The notes under the pieces: generated by a model
The model's input: the letters and a program-made list of their open reading frames with translations, nothing else
Told to the model about the DNA's origin: nothing
The model's database searches: none
Assembly: GCA_963725415.1 (NCBI GenBank)
Contig: CAVRZY010000320.1
Span: 1-52,315 of the forward strand
Direction of reading: 5' to 3'
DNA: 52,315 nucleotides
Origin: CAVRZY01 sp963725415
GTDB lineage: Bacteria; Acidobacteriota; Terriglobia; Bryobacterales; Bryobacteraceae
In this document: positions 21,737 through 29,880 of the stretch, in pieces
Position numbering within the stretch: position 1 is the stretch's first letter
Layout: each line of letters opens with the position of its first letter
Made by a program: the position numbers and the translations under genes

Positions 21737-22890
21737 GAGTGGCGGGGATCATGAGTGGGACGTCGCTGGACGGAATCGATGTGGCCATCGTCGATATCCG
21801 CGGGTTGAAGCGGATTACGACGGTGGCCTTCCGCACCACGCCCTATCCGGAAGTGGTGAGAGAGGCGCTGCTGGCGGCGTCCAACGCGAACACGCACACG
21901 GCCACGATTTCGCGGCTCGATTTTCTGTTGGGGGAGCTGTATGCGCGCGCGGTGCGGCAGACTTGCCGGCGGGCGCGCCTGCCGTTGGAGTCGGTGGAGC
22001 TGATCGGGTGCCACGGGCAGACCATTTTTCATGAGGGAGAGCCGGTCGAGTTTCTGGGCTACCGGGTGGCCAGCACGCTACAGATCGGCGAGGCGGCGGT
22101 GATTGCGGAGCGCCTGGGTATTCCGGTGGTGTCCGATTTTCGGCCTGGGGATATCGCGGCGGGCGGGCGCGGCGCGCCGCTGGTTCCTTACGTGGATTAC
22201 CTTCTGTACCGGCACGCGCGGCTGGGGCGCGTGGCGCTGAACATCGGAGGGATTGCCAACATTACGGCGATTCCCGCGGGCGGCGGGCCGGAGCAGGTGA
22301 TCGCGTTCGATACCGGGCCGGGCAACATGGTGATCGACCAGTTGGTGAGCGAGTACACGGGCGGGAGACAGAAGTTTGATCGCGGGGGGCGGATGGCGCG
22401 GCGGGGGCGCGTGGACGCCGGCCTGCTGGGGGAGCTGCTGCGAGATTCCTACTACCGGCAGGCGCCGCCCAAGTCGGCGGGACGCGAGCAGTACGGCAGG
22501 GAATTCCTCGAGCGGTTGCGCGGGGCCGGGCTGGCGCTGCTGGATCTGATTGCGACCGCCACGGCGCTGACCGCGGCCGCGGTGGCCCAGGGGATCGAGC
22601 GCTTCGTGCGGCCGCGGATGAAGGTGGACGAGTTGATTGTGTCGGGGGGCGGGGCGCACAATCCGCAAATCCTGGGCTACCTGGCGGCTTTTCTCCCGAA
22701 TGTGGCGCTGGCAACGTCGGCGGATTTCGGCATTGATATCGACGGCAAGGAAGCCATCGCGTTTGCGGTGCTGGCATACCAGAGCTGGAAGGGGCGGCCG
22801 GCGAATTTGCCGTCGGCCACCGGCGCGCGGCGGGCGGTGGTGCTAGGGAAGGTGACGAGGAATCCTGGTGATGAGTTTCTCGGCTCCTGA
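21733..22890 (+). CDS. anmK: Anhydro-N-acetylmuramic acid kinase
   Basis: AnmK opens and phosphorylates 1,6-anhydro-MurNAc to MurNAc-6-phosphate during cell-wall recycling. The N-terminus VAGIMSGTSLDGIDVAIVDI is the family signature. GCHGQTIFHEG, SDFRPGDIAAGGRGAPLVPY, LNIGGIANITAI and AFDTGPGNMVID follow in order, and the C-terminal LIVSGGGAHNPQILGYL completes the actin-like ATPase fold. With the GTG at 21733 it is 385 aa, normal for the family; this start gives a GTGA overlap with the mutS stop, and no ATG precedes the conserved GIMSGTS. The pairing with mutS seems positional rather than functional. The following membrane-protein gene overlaps its end by 20 bp. Confidence 0.94.
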   Translation: MRVAGIMSGTSLDGIDVAIVDIRGLKRITTVAFRTTPYPEVVREALLAASNANTHTATISRLDFLLGELYARAVRQTCRRARLPLESVELIGCHGQTIFHEGEPVEFLGYRVASTLQIGEAAVIAERLGIPVVSDFRPGDIAAGGRGAPLVPYVDYLLYRHARLGRVALNIGGIANITAIPAGGGPEQVIAFDTGPGNMVIDQLVSEYTGGRQKFDRGGRMARRGRVDAGLLGELLRDSYYRQAPPKSAGREQYGREFLERLRGAGLALLDLIATATALTAAAVAQGIERFVRPRMKVDELIVSGGGAHNPQILGYLAAFLPNVALATSADFGIDIDGKEAIAFAVLAYQSWKGRPANLPSATGARRAVVLGKVTRNPGDEFLGS

Positions 22891-24768
22891 CCGGGTCCGG
22901 CGGAGCGCGTGGCTGGTTCTGGCGGGCTGTTTCTGTGCAGGCGTGGCGGGAGCGCGGCTGTTGTGGTCTCATCTCGCGCTGCCGTACAGCAATCCCAGCG
23001 GGATCATCGGGCCGCTGACGGCAGTCCGGTTCAACCCTGCTAACAATGTCGTGAGGGCCGCGATTTTCGTGGCGCTGCCGCAGATGCTTCTGCTGATCAG
23101 CTACTGGCGAAACCTCGGCGGCCTGCGGGATTTCCTGCTAGGCTCGGCATTGTGGACCAGGCAAATCGAGCCGAGCGGCCGCAGCCGGCGGCAGCGCGCT
23201 GGGCTGCTTCTGCTGGCGCTGGCCTGCGCCTTGCTGCTGAGCATTAACTTGTGGGGCTCTGCCAAGGTCAAGTTCGACCAATTCCATGACGGCGAAGCGC
23301 TCAGCGCCGGGTTGTCCTGGTGGCAGGGGCAAGTTCCCTACAGGGATTTCCTCTTCGTTCACGGCCTGCTTCAGGATCCCGGGCGGCCCTGGTGTCCTTC
23401 TGGATGTTCGGAAAGTCGATCGCAGGGTTGCGGGCTGTCTACAATCTTTTCAAAGCCGTCGTTGTGCTGCTGTTGACCTGGTCCCTCTGGCAAATGTTTC
23501 GCGGCCGTCTGGCCTGGGTTCTAGTGGGGCTGGTGTTGCTGGCAGGGTTGCTGGGCAGCGCGGTTCTGGAGAGCGAGAAGCTGCCGTACAGCCCGGTCCT
23601 TCTCATGGTGCGAGACCTGCCCACGGCGGTATTCCTGAGCTGCGCCGTGGGGATCGCCCGGCAACTGGAAGGAACACGGCGCAGGATTTCGGTTCTGGCC
23701 TCGCTGGTCTTCTTGTACACCTTACTGCCGGTTGCCGCCTTCCTGGTATCGGTGGACCGGGGCTTCTTCCTGTCGGGCACGATGCTGCTGAGCCTGCCGG
23801 TGATTTTCGTTGCGGGATGGGAGAACAGAACTGAGCGGCGGATGCTGGTAGGCTCCTGCTGCGCGGGCGCCGGGGCGGGGATACTGGCGGTGGTGTGGGC
23901 GCTGGGGCCGGGGTTCCCAGCGTTCTGCCGCTACGTTTTCGTGCAGACGCCGAAATACTATGACCTGATCCTTGGAGAGGAGTATCGAATCGGCTCCCCG
24001 GCTTTCCTGGTGTCACTGCTTCTGCTGGCGGCGGGTGTGTTTGTTGTCGCTCTAGCCTTCCTGAAGAGGCTCTCTGACCGGCCTGGGGACTTCATGGGCG
24101 CGGTGCGCGAGTTCGCTCGGGGGCACTTTTTGGAATGGACGCTGTTGCTGCTGTCGCTGTTTTCTTTCCGCATCGCGCTGGGCCAGGCGGACACCTGGCA
24201 CTTGAGGCTGGCCACATTGCCCCTGTACCTGCTGCTGCTCTACATCGGCATCCGGTATTGGCTGGAGCCGCTGGCCTTCAAGCTGATCGGGCGGCGTCCG
24301 CTGGCGAAGCTGGCGCTGTGTGGCATGCTGCTCGTTGGCGGCGTGTGCGCTGTGCGGATCATGTGGGGCGGCGTCATGAGCCGCTGGCTCCCGATGGCGG
24401 TGTCGGATGAGGAACTCGTGCCGGAAAGAATGAAGCTGGTGGTCAGGTATCTGAAGTCCGAGATGAAGCCTGGCGATGCATTGTTTTCGCTGGACTCGAA
24501 TGCCAGTTGGTACTATCTGCTGGACCGTGCTTGCCCGACTCGGTTCCCCATCGCCTATCTGGCGGCGCCGCCCGAGTTTCAGCAGGAGATCATTGGCCGG
24601 CTCGACACGGTCAAAGTCAGGTTCATTCTCTATCAGCACGACGGTCCCTTCAGCCGAATCCAACACATTCCGCACGAGCGGCGGTTGCCTGTGCTGATGC
24701 GGTACGTCAGGTCCAAATACAAGCCGCAGAAGCGGATCCTGGACTACGAGATCTGGGTTAGGAGCTAG
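22871..24768 (+). CDS. Polytopic membrane protein, PMT/GT-C-like, one frameshift
   Basis: A ~630-aa protein with many hydrophobic helices (for example AWLVLAGCFCAGVAGARLLW, RAGLLLLALACALLLSINLW, LAWVLVGLVLLAGLLGSAVL, LFLVSLLLLAAGVF-like). The segment GQVPYRDFLFVHGLLQDP resembles the first periplasmic loop of GT-C glycosyltransferases, where acidic residues bind metal and the lipid-linked sugar; FDQFHDGEALSAGLSWWQG lies just before it. The C-terminal soluble part (LVVRYLKSEMKPGDALFSLD) is like that of other bacterial PMT-type proteins. One base seems missing near 23375, splitting the reading into 22871-23400 and ~23375-24768. An O- or lipid-glycosyl transfer role is a guess from topology. The start ATG at 22871 overlaps anmK; a GTG at 22868 is equally in frame. 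Confidence 0.7.
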
Positions 24769-24892
24769 GCGGCGGGCGCGGGGGCCGCGAGTTTGAGATG
24801 CTAGAGCGTATCGTTCCGATGGTGGGCCGCCCGGTACACCAGAAAATTATGAATCAATCGGGGACGTGTGGAAGTGGGTGGGTTTCCTAACA

Positions 24893-25052
24893 CACCCCGT
24901 ATGGTCCAAAAACTCAAATGTGGCCGAGGTAACATGTTACGCGCCAACCCCGGGTTCCAATCTCGGGCCAGCGGCACTCCTCTGGCGCGATCCGCAAATG
25001 CCTACGGAAGAACAACTTAGCCCGCGGCTGAGTTTTTGGACCTTACGGGGTG
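24893..25052. repeat. 160-bp element with 24-bp terminal inverted repeats
   Basis: CACCCCGTATGGTCCAAAAA plus CTCA at 24893-24916 is the reverse complement of 25029-25052 with one mismatch (23 of 24). The right arm lies four bases past the stop codon of the TIGR03437 gene. The interior shows no gene. Size and arms suggest a MITE-like unit; on the minus strand the arms would also form a long hairpin just after that gene. The remaining ~125 bp between 24769 and 24892 hold nothing recognisable. Confidence 0.65.
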
Positions 25053-25056
25053 CCTC

Positions 25057-26766
25057 TCAGTTGCTCACTGCAATCGTCACCCGGTCTGTGGTCTTGATTC
25101 CTCCTACCTGCAATTGCAGCGGTACTCTGTCGCCCGTGGAAACTCCGGCGGGAACCACTATGTTGATCTGATTCACGCCCACGAACTGCGGCGAGGCTCC
25201 CGAGAAGAGCACCTGCGCCTGCACGCCGCCGATCAAGACTACGGGCGTGGTCAAATTGGTCCTGGGTTTGTCCAAGGAGTTCGCGCCGTTGGCTATCGGA
25301 GAATCCAGCGCGCCGAGTCCGGTGGCCAGAATGATGAGGCCGTTCCGATCTCCGATTTTGGCGGGTCGAGTGGGGATGCCCGGGACTGAACCGGAGGGGG
25401 CGGCGAGACTGCCGTCGTTATTGATGGCGATAGCCTGGCCGACTCCGAAGTTGATGGCGAAGATGCCCGGCGAGAGTGGAGCCACCGGCACGTTCATCGG
25501 AGCCGAGGCAGCGCCCCCGCGCGTCACCACGACGCTGGCCGTGCCACTCGTCGCGCCGCTGGGCAGGACGTTCCACGGCAATTGGGCGTTGATTTGTGCG
25601 CTGGAGACGAACAGCAGCGGCGCCGCTACGTTGTTGAACGTCACGCTGACGTTGTTCAAGGAGCTGGAAAGCGGGATCGAGTCCGCTGCCGCCGTGCCCG
25701 CTGCGAGATTGCTGCCGAAAATGGACACCAAAGAACCTGGCGCCACCGCCTGCCCGTTCGCGAAACTCGCCGCGTTCACCACGCCCCCGCCGGCTACAGC
25801 CGGGTTATTTTGAGCCAGGATGGTCAGGCTGAATGTTTCAGTGCTAGTCGCCGCGGCGCTATCGGCAACTTGCACCTTGAAGGTCCAAGTTCCGCCGGCG
25901 GCCGGCGTGCCTGCAATGACGCCCGAGCCGGAGAGCGCTAGTCCGGTGGGCAACGCGCCCCACGCCAGGGACCAGGTGTAAGGGGGATTGCCGTTGATCG
26001 CTGAAAGAGTCTGAGAATAGGGTGAGCCCGCGGTTGCCTGCGGCAGCGGTGAAGTGGTCGTGACCGAGAGGGCAGGAGCTGGCGCCAGGCTGCTCAGATC
26101 GATCTCGTTGCTCTTGGTGCAATTCCAGTAGTTGGAGCCGGATCGGGACTGTATAATCAGGGCTAGAAGACCGACGCGGCCAGGGTATGAGCCTCCCGTA
26201 TCCTTCCAACTGAACTGTTGCGGCGCCGCCTTGGAAGAAATGCCGCCCGAAGAGGTATCGAGTTGCCATCCCGAGATCAACTGGCCAATCCCGGAGTAGG
26301 ACCATTCCGGATAGGCACCCGATAGGTTAACGTTGGGACTCGACAGCACCGTCCAGCGCAGAAGGCGAGACGATTCGAGCCTGGCATCGGTGAGGTAAAA
26401 GGGTATGCCGCGCTGGAAGGCGACCTCCGGCGATGGTGGAGTGACGGACCCGGTTTTGGTGGCCGAAACCGAACTGCTCGCGTCCGCGGGTCCTACGACC
26501 GTTTGAAAAGAACCTTGAATCAGTTGAAAGGTGCGCAAGTTCCCATCGACGGTCAGAATCCCGCCCACCTGCATGGTCAGGTCATACAGGCCCCAGAGGG
26601 CGGATTGAAACTCGCACAGGCAGATGCCTCGGGCCGCGGGGTTAGAGAGCGCGGCGGAGATAGCCCCTGAGATGTCGCCATATGTCGCCTGATCTTGCGC
26701 GATGGCACGCGCTGGCGTCACCCACATCGCAACTAGCGCCACAACTGCCACACCACTATTTCGCAT
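25057..26766 (-). CDS. Secreted Ig-like protein with Solibacter-type C-terminal domain (TIGR03437)
   Basis: A 569-aa exported protein. A signal peptide (MRNSGVAVVALVAMWVTPAR, cut around AIAQ) opens it. The first ~250 residues are not recognised. A putative Ig domain of the He_PIG type follows (SPYSQTLSAINGNPPYTWSL, LPTGLALSGSGVIAGTPAAG). The last ~215 residues match the domain described from Solibacter usitatus as TIGR03437: VVNAASFANGQAVAPGSLVS, IFGSNLAAGTA, INAQLPWNVLPSG, ILATGLGALDSPIANGAN and the ending FVGVNQINIVVPAGV. That domain is a good lineage marker for Bryobacterales-type acidobacteria; its function is unknown, probably extracellular. The start at 26766 was chosen for the signal peptide and the AGGA just upstream; the frame runs on to 26901 without coding likelihood. 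Confidence 0.85.
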   Translation of the reverse strand: MRNSGVAVVALVAMWVTPARAIAQDQATYGDISGAISAALSNPAARGICLCEFQSALWGLYDLTMQVGGILTVDGNLRTFQLIQGSFQTVVGPADASSSVSATKTGSVTPPSPEVAFQRGIPFYLTDARLESSRLLRWTVLSSPNVNLSGAYPEWSYSGIGQLISGWQLDTSSGGISSKAAPQQFSWKDTGGSYPGRVGLLALIIQSRSGSNYWNCTKSNEIDLSSLAPAPALSVTTTSPLPQATAGSPYSQTLSAINGNPPYTWSLAWGALPTGLALSGSGVIAGTPAAGGTWTFKVQVADSAAATSTETFSLTILAQNNPAVAGGGVVNAASFANGQAVAPGSLVSIFGSNLAAGTAAADSIPLSSSLNNVSVTFNNVAAPLLFVSSAQINAQLPWNVLPSGATSGTASVVVTRGGAASAPMNVPVAPLSPGIFAINFGVGQAIAINNDGSLAAPSGSVPGIPTRPAKIGDRNGLIILATGLGALDSPIANGANSLDKPRTNLTTPVVLIGGVQAQVLFSGASPQFVGVNQINIVVPAGVSTGDRVPLQLQVGGIKTTDRVTIAVSN

Positions 26767-26891
26767 ACAGGAGTTCCTCTTGTTGTCAGGGTTTAGGGAG
26801 CAAGGGGACCCAGATCTCAATCGGGGATTCCCGTGTTGGCCCGGGCCCGTTCCGAGTATACACCCGGCTGAACGCTGAGGGCTTTCTTCGC

Positions 26892-26897
26892 TACAAT
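26892..26897 (+). promoter_or_regulatory. -10 box TACAAT for a possibly leaderless SDR transcript
   Basis: TACAAT ends seven bases before the ATG at 26905 and no Shine-Dalgarno lies between, so the transcript should begin at about the start codon. A weak CTGAAC (26868-26873) sits 18 bp upstream. Confidence 0.5.
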
Positions 26898-26904
26898 CCA
26901 CTCC

Positions 26905-27654
26905 ATGAACACTCCGTTTCGTTTGGACGGAAAGAAGGCCCTCATCACGGGCGGGGCCAGCGGAATCGGTGAGGCCACTTGCCGGGTATTTTCTGCGGCC
27001 GGCGCTTCGGTGCTGGTTTTGGATGTGGATGGGGTGCGGGCCGAAGCGCTGGCCCGGGAGTTGCCCGGATCGCGGGCGCTGATCTGCGACATCACCAACG
27101 AAGAGGAGGTCAAGAGCACTTTCGCGCGGATCGAGGTCCTCGATATTCTGGTCAACAATGCGGGCATCGGAATGGTGGGCGGGATCGAGGAGACCTCGCC
27201 GGAGCAGTTTCGCCGGCTGTTTCGGGTGAACGTCGAGGGCATGTACCTGGTGACCAGGTGCGCCATCCCCTTGTTGCTGGCATCGCGCGGCTCGATCGTG
27301 AACATCGGCTCGGTGGCCGGCTTAGTCGGCATCCAGAAGCGGTTCGCCTACTGTACAACCAAGGGGGCGGTGGTGGCGATGACCCGGCAGCTCGCGGTCG
27401 AATATCCCACCCAGATTCGGGTCAACTGCATCTGTCCGGGAACGGTGGATACGCCCTTCGTGGAAGCCTATCTGGAGAAGTATCACAAGCACGAAAAGGA
27501 GAAAGTGCGCGCGGAATTGAATCAGCGGCAGCCCATGGGCCGGTTGGGCCGCCCGGAGGAGATCGCGCACCTGGCCCTGTATCTGAGTTCGGCTGAAGCC
27601 GCCTTCGTCACCGGCTCGGTCATCACCATCGACGGGGGCTGGACAGCAGCTTGA
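26905..27654 (+). CDS. Short-chain dehydrogenase/reductase
   Basis: A 249-aa classical SDR. The cofactor loop is TGGASGIGEAT, an acidic residue follows beta 2 (VLVLDVDGVRAEAL; Asp points to NAD rather than NADP), NNAG is at ILVNNAGIGMVGGI, and the catalytic Ser-Tyr-Lys are in SIVNIGSVAGLVG and FAYCTTKGAVVAMTRQLAVE. The PG motif is NCICPGTVDTPFVE, which is also typical of the DHRS6/fuconate-dehydrogenase-like subgroup. With a GH95 fucosidase in the same window, a role in fucose or another sugar-acid pathway is tempting but unproven. A MITE-like element begins two bases after its TGA, whose last codons (GCAGCTTGAC) recur beyond the element. Confidence 0.9.
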   Translation: MNTPFRLDGKKALITGGASGIGEATCRVFSAAGASVLVLDVDGVRAEALARELPGSRALICDITNEEEVKSTFARIEVLDILVNNAGIGMVGGIEETSPEQFRRLFRVNVEGMYLVTRCAIPLLLASRGSIVNIGSVAGLVGIQKRFAYCTTKGAVVAMTRQLAVEYPTQIRVNCICPGTVDTPFVEAYLEKYHKHEKEKVRAELNQRQPMGRLGRPEEIAHLALYLSSAEAAFVTGSVITIDGGWTAA

Positions 27655-27655
27655 C

Positions 27656-27991
27656 CTTGCCCTCCCCCAGTTTCTTGAGCGGGGTGGTTCGGCAGGGGCA
27701 ATTCGGGGACAGCCGTCCATGAGGTAGACCTCACCTGCCCAGATGAAAATGGGGAGATTCGCGCCAGTCGCCGAATTACGCGGGTCAGTGCCGGGGGGTA
27801 ATTCGGGTACAGGCCACGAATTTCGCAAAGGCGGCGAAATTCGCGCCAGTCCCCGAATTACGCGGGTTACCGCAGATGAGGATGGCGAGATTTTCGAGAG
27901 AGGCAACGAATTTGAAAGCGCAGAATTCGTCGCCTGTCCCCGAATTGCGCTGACTCCCCTGTTGCGGGCGGCAAAACTGGGGGAGGGCAAG
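27656..27991. mobile_element. MITE-like element with 18-bp terminal inverted repeats, REP hairpins inside
   Basis: CTTGCCCTCCCCCAGTTT (27656-27673) and its exact reverse complement (27974-27991) bound a 336-bp unit with no transposase. Inside are palindromic segments: B1 (27698-27780, CAATTCGGGGACAGCC ... GCCAGTCGCCGAATTA), B2 (27799-27860, almost identical to the 17.7-kb element) and B3 (27904-27952, a half copy ending TGTCCCCGAATTGCGC). GCAGCTTGAC occurs just before the left end (27646-27655) and again at 27999-28008, seven bases beyond the right end, a possible but imperfectly placed target duplication. Movement would depend on a transposase encoded elsewhere. Confidence 0.7.
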
Positions 27992-28119
27992 CAACTTCGC
28001 AGCTTGACTTCACAGCGCTGATCGTTGAAAATCGAGGTTGGCCGCGCGTTCGGGCCGGCCTCTGGTCGGAACGGGCCGAAACATCAGGCCGAGTTGATGT
28101 TCTGGAAATCGCTGGAGCG

Positions 28120-29313
28120 ATGCGCCGACAGACAACCACTTTTCGGACCTTTCATCTAGGAATCATTCTCGTCTTGCTCGTGGGGCTGAGCTTTGGGGCC
28201 CAAACGCAGAAACGGGCGCCGCAGAAAACCCCTTCAAAGTCCGCCGCTTCCGCGCGTGCCGGGACCGCAGTGACTAAGAAGCCGGCCTCTGGAAGCACGG
28301 TTCGCAAGACCGCGAGTTCATCGCGAAAGTCGCCACGGCGCACTTACTACAGTCGCTGGACGGAACCCACCTACGCCGATTCGACGGTAGGCGACAACGT
28401 GGATGGGGAGGACCTGGTGGTGCGGCGGGCGGCGGTGGAAGCGCTGGGCCCGTATAACGGGACGGTGGTGGCAGTCGATCCCACTAGTGGGCGCATCCTC
28501 ACCATGGTCAACCAGAAGGTGGCCCTCACGGGCGCTTTTCAGCCTTGTTCCACCGTCAAGGTGGCGGTGGCGCTGGCGGCGCTATCGGAAGGCATCATCG
28601 GCAGGGACACCTTGCTGCGGATCACTCGCCGCATACGCCTGGATCTGACGGAGGCCCTGGCTCATTCCAACAACCCCTACTTCGCCAGCCTGGGTGTCAA
28701 GCTGGGCTACGACCGGTTCGCCTACTACGCGCGCCTGTTTGGAATGGGTGAGAAGGCGGGGCTGAACATTCCTGGCGAGAAGGCGGGGGTCTTTCCGGAT
28801 GCGCCGCCCAAGAACGGCGGCATGGGCATGCTGAGCAGCTTCGGAGAGGGCGTCTCGCTGACCCCCCTGGAGCTGGCCGCGTTTCTGGCGGCGATTTCCA
28901 ACGGGGGGACGCTTTACTACCTCCAGTCCCCGCAGAACCAGCAGGAAGCCGAGCTGTTTGTTCCGCGCGTCAAACGCCGTCTCGACATTGCGCGCTGGAC
29001 CTCCGACATCCGGCCCGGCCTGACTGGCGCCGTGGAATACGGCACCGCCCGCAGGGCTTTTTACAATCCCGAGGCGCCCATCTGCGGCAAGACCGGTACC
29101 TGCACCGGGGGCACGACTCACCTGGGCTGGTTCGGGTCCTTCAACGACTTCGGGCACACCCGGATAGTGCTGGTGGTGCTGATGACCGGCGGCCGGGGCG
29201 CCAGCGGCGCCACCGCGGCTGAAATCGCCGGGGGCGTCTACCGCCGGCTGTACGAAGAGAAATACTTCGCCCGACGCCAAAGCTTCTCGCCAGCCCTGCT
29301 GCTGGGGCGGTGA
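28120..29313 (+). CDS. Penicillin-binding transpeptidase-domain protein
   Basis: A 397-aa DD-transpeptidase-like protein. An N-terminal membrane/signal segment (FHLGIILVLLVGLSFG) is followed by a Lys/Ser/Arg-rich linker (about 28-75) and the transpeptidase domain. All three penicillin-binding motifs are present: STVK (Ser144, Lys147), SNN (Ser183-Asn185) and KTG (Lys324-Gly326). FtsI/PBP2-type features include VVAVDPTSGRILTMVNQK and MGMLSSFGEGVSLTPLELAA. It lacks the ~200-residue N-terminal pedestal of class B PBPs, so it is a compact form acting outside the membrane, cross-linking or trimming peptidoglycan. The ATG at 28120 gives a full signal region; no good ribosome site is visible. Confidence 0.87.
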   Translation: MRRQTTTFRTFHLGIILVLLVGLSFGAQTQKRAPQKTPSKSAASARAGTAVTKKPASGSTVRKTASSSRKSPRRTYYSRWTEPTYADSTVGDNVDGEDLVVRRAAVEALGPYNGTVVAVDPTSGRILTMVNQKVALTGAFQPCSTVKVAVALAALSEGIIGRDTLLRITRRIRLDLTEALAHSNNPYFASLGVKLGYDRFAYYARLFGMGEKAGLNIPGEKAGVFPDAPPKNGGMGMLSSFGEGVSLTPLELAAFLAAISNGGTLYYLQSPQNQQEAELFVPRVKRRLDIARWTSDIRPGLTGAVEYGTARRAFYNPEAPICGKTGTCTGGTTHLGWFGSFNDFGHTRIVLVVLMTGGRGASGATAAEIAGGVYRRLYEEKYFARRQSFSPALLLGR

Positions 29314-29389
29314 AGCGCAGACTCTCCCCCTCTTGGAACGGAGACTGTTCCCTTTTTTCCTGGTGGTGGGCGTTCGCGCGCGCTGAGTT

Positions 29390-29708
29390 TCACTCCCGCT
29401 CAGAGGCGCTCTTCACCCTCTCCTTCTCCTGCTCGCGCTCCAGATAGGGAATGCCTTTCTCCATCCAGTCGGGCTTGGGAGCGCCTTTGAGGAAGTGGTC
29501 GAAGAACTGTTGCATGCGTATGGTGTAGTCCTTCTGGTTGGGGCGCTTGCGGAGGCCGTGGAGTTCGCCGTTGTAGTTGAACAGGTAGACTTCCTTACCC
29601 AGGCGGCGCAGGGAGAGGAACAGCTCGATGCCCTGATACCAGGGCACGGCGTCGTCCTGGTCGTCCTGCAGGATCAGCAGCGGGGTCTGGACGCGGTCCG
29701 CCATGAAG
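29390..29708 (-). pseudogene. Duplicated C-terminal fragment of an S9 prolyl oligopeptidase
   Basis: This fragment encodes the last ~100 residues of an S9 peptidase, including the HGxxD-like acid region (ILQDDQDDAVPWYQG) and the catalytic-His segment NGELHGLRKRPN. It is ~97% identical in DNA over 298 bp to the 3' end of the complete S9 gene (29411-29708 matches 32233-32530, constant offset 2822). The match ends sharply at both sides; the copy also reads a different tail (KSASERE). The catalytic serine is absent, so it is not a functional peptidase. It marks the left boundary of the small island 29709-32232. Confidence 0.85.
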
Positions 29709-29792
29709 GCTCCGTTCGCGAATCAGGAGACGAAATACGCTCGGGCCTGTGTATGCGTATGATGGGATCATCGTCGTGGCCGCCTGATCACC

Positions 29793-29821
29793 TTGACCTG
29801 GCTCCCGCCTTCGCCTATCAT
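29793..29821 (+). promoter_or_regulatory. Promoter of the island operon
   Basis: TTGACC (29793-29798) and TATCAT (29816-29821) are separated by 17 bp, a good sigma70-type promoter. Transcription would start near 29828, just before the 30-bp palindrome. Confidence 0.6.
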
Positions 29822-29835
29822 GGTCGTGTTAGTTA

Positions 29836-29865
29836 ACATGGCCGGGTGATTTCACACGGCCATGT
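29836..29865. promoter_or_regulatory. 30-bp near-perfect palindrome, probable operator
   Basis: ACATGGCCGGGTGA, a TT centre, then TCACACGGCCATGT: the 14-bp arms match at 13 positions. It lies between the promoter and the ATG at 29881, the usual place for a repressor site. AbiE-type antitoxins bind inverted repeats in their own promoters, so autoregulation by the first gene is likely. Confidence 0.6.
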
Positions 29866-29880
29866 GAGAAAGAGAGGCAC

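Noticed and set aside
24945..24990. tRNA-like T-arm (CCGGGTTCCAATCTCGG)
   Set aside because: The stem and seven-base loop look like a T-arm, but no matching acceptor, D-arm or anticodon arm lies upstream at tRNA distance.
27743..28021. Small open frame inside the MITE-like element
   Set aside because: It reads through the palindromes and has no coding features or ribosome site.
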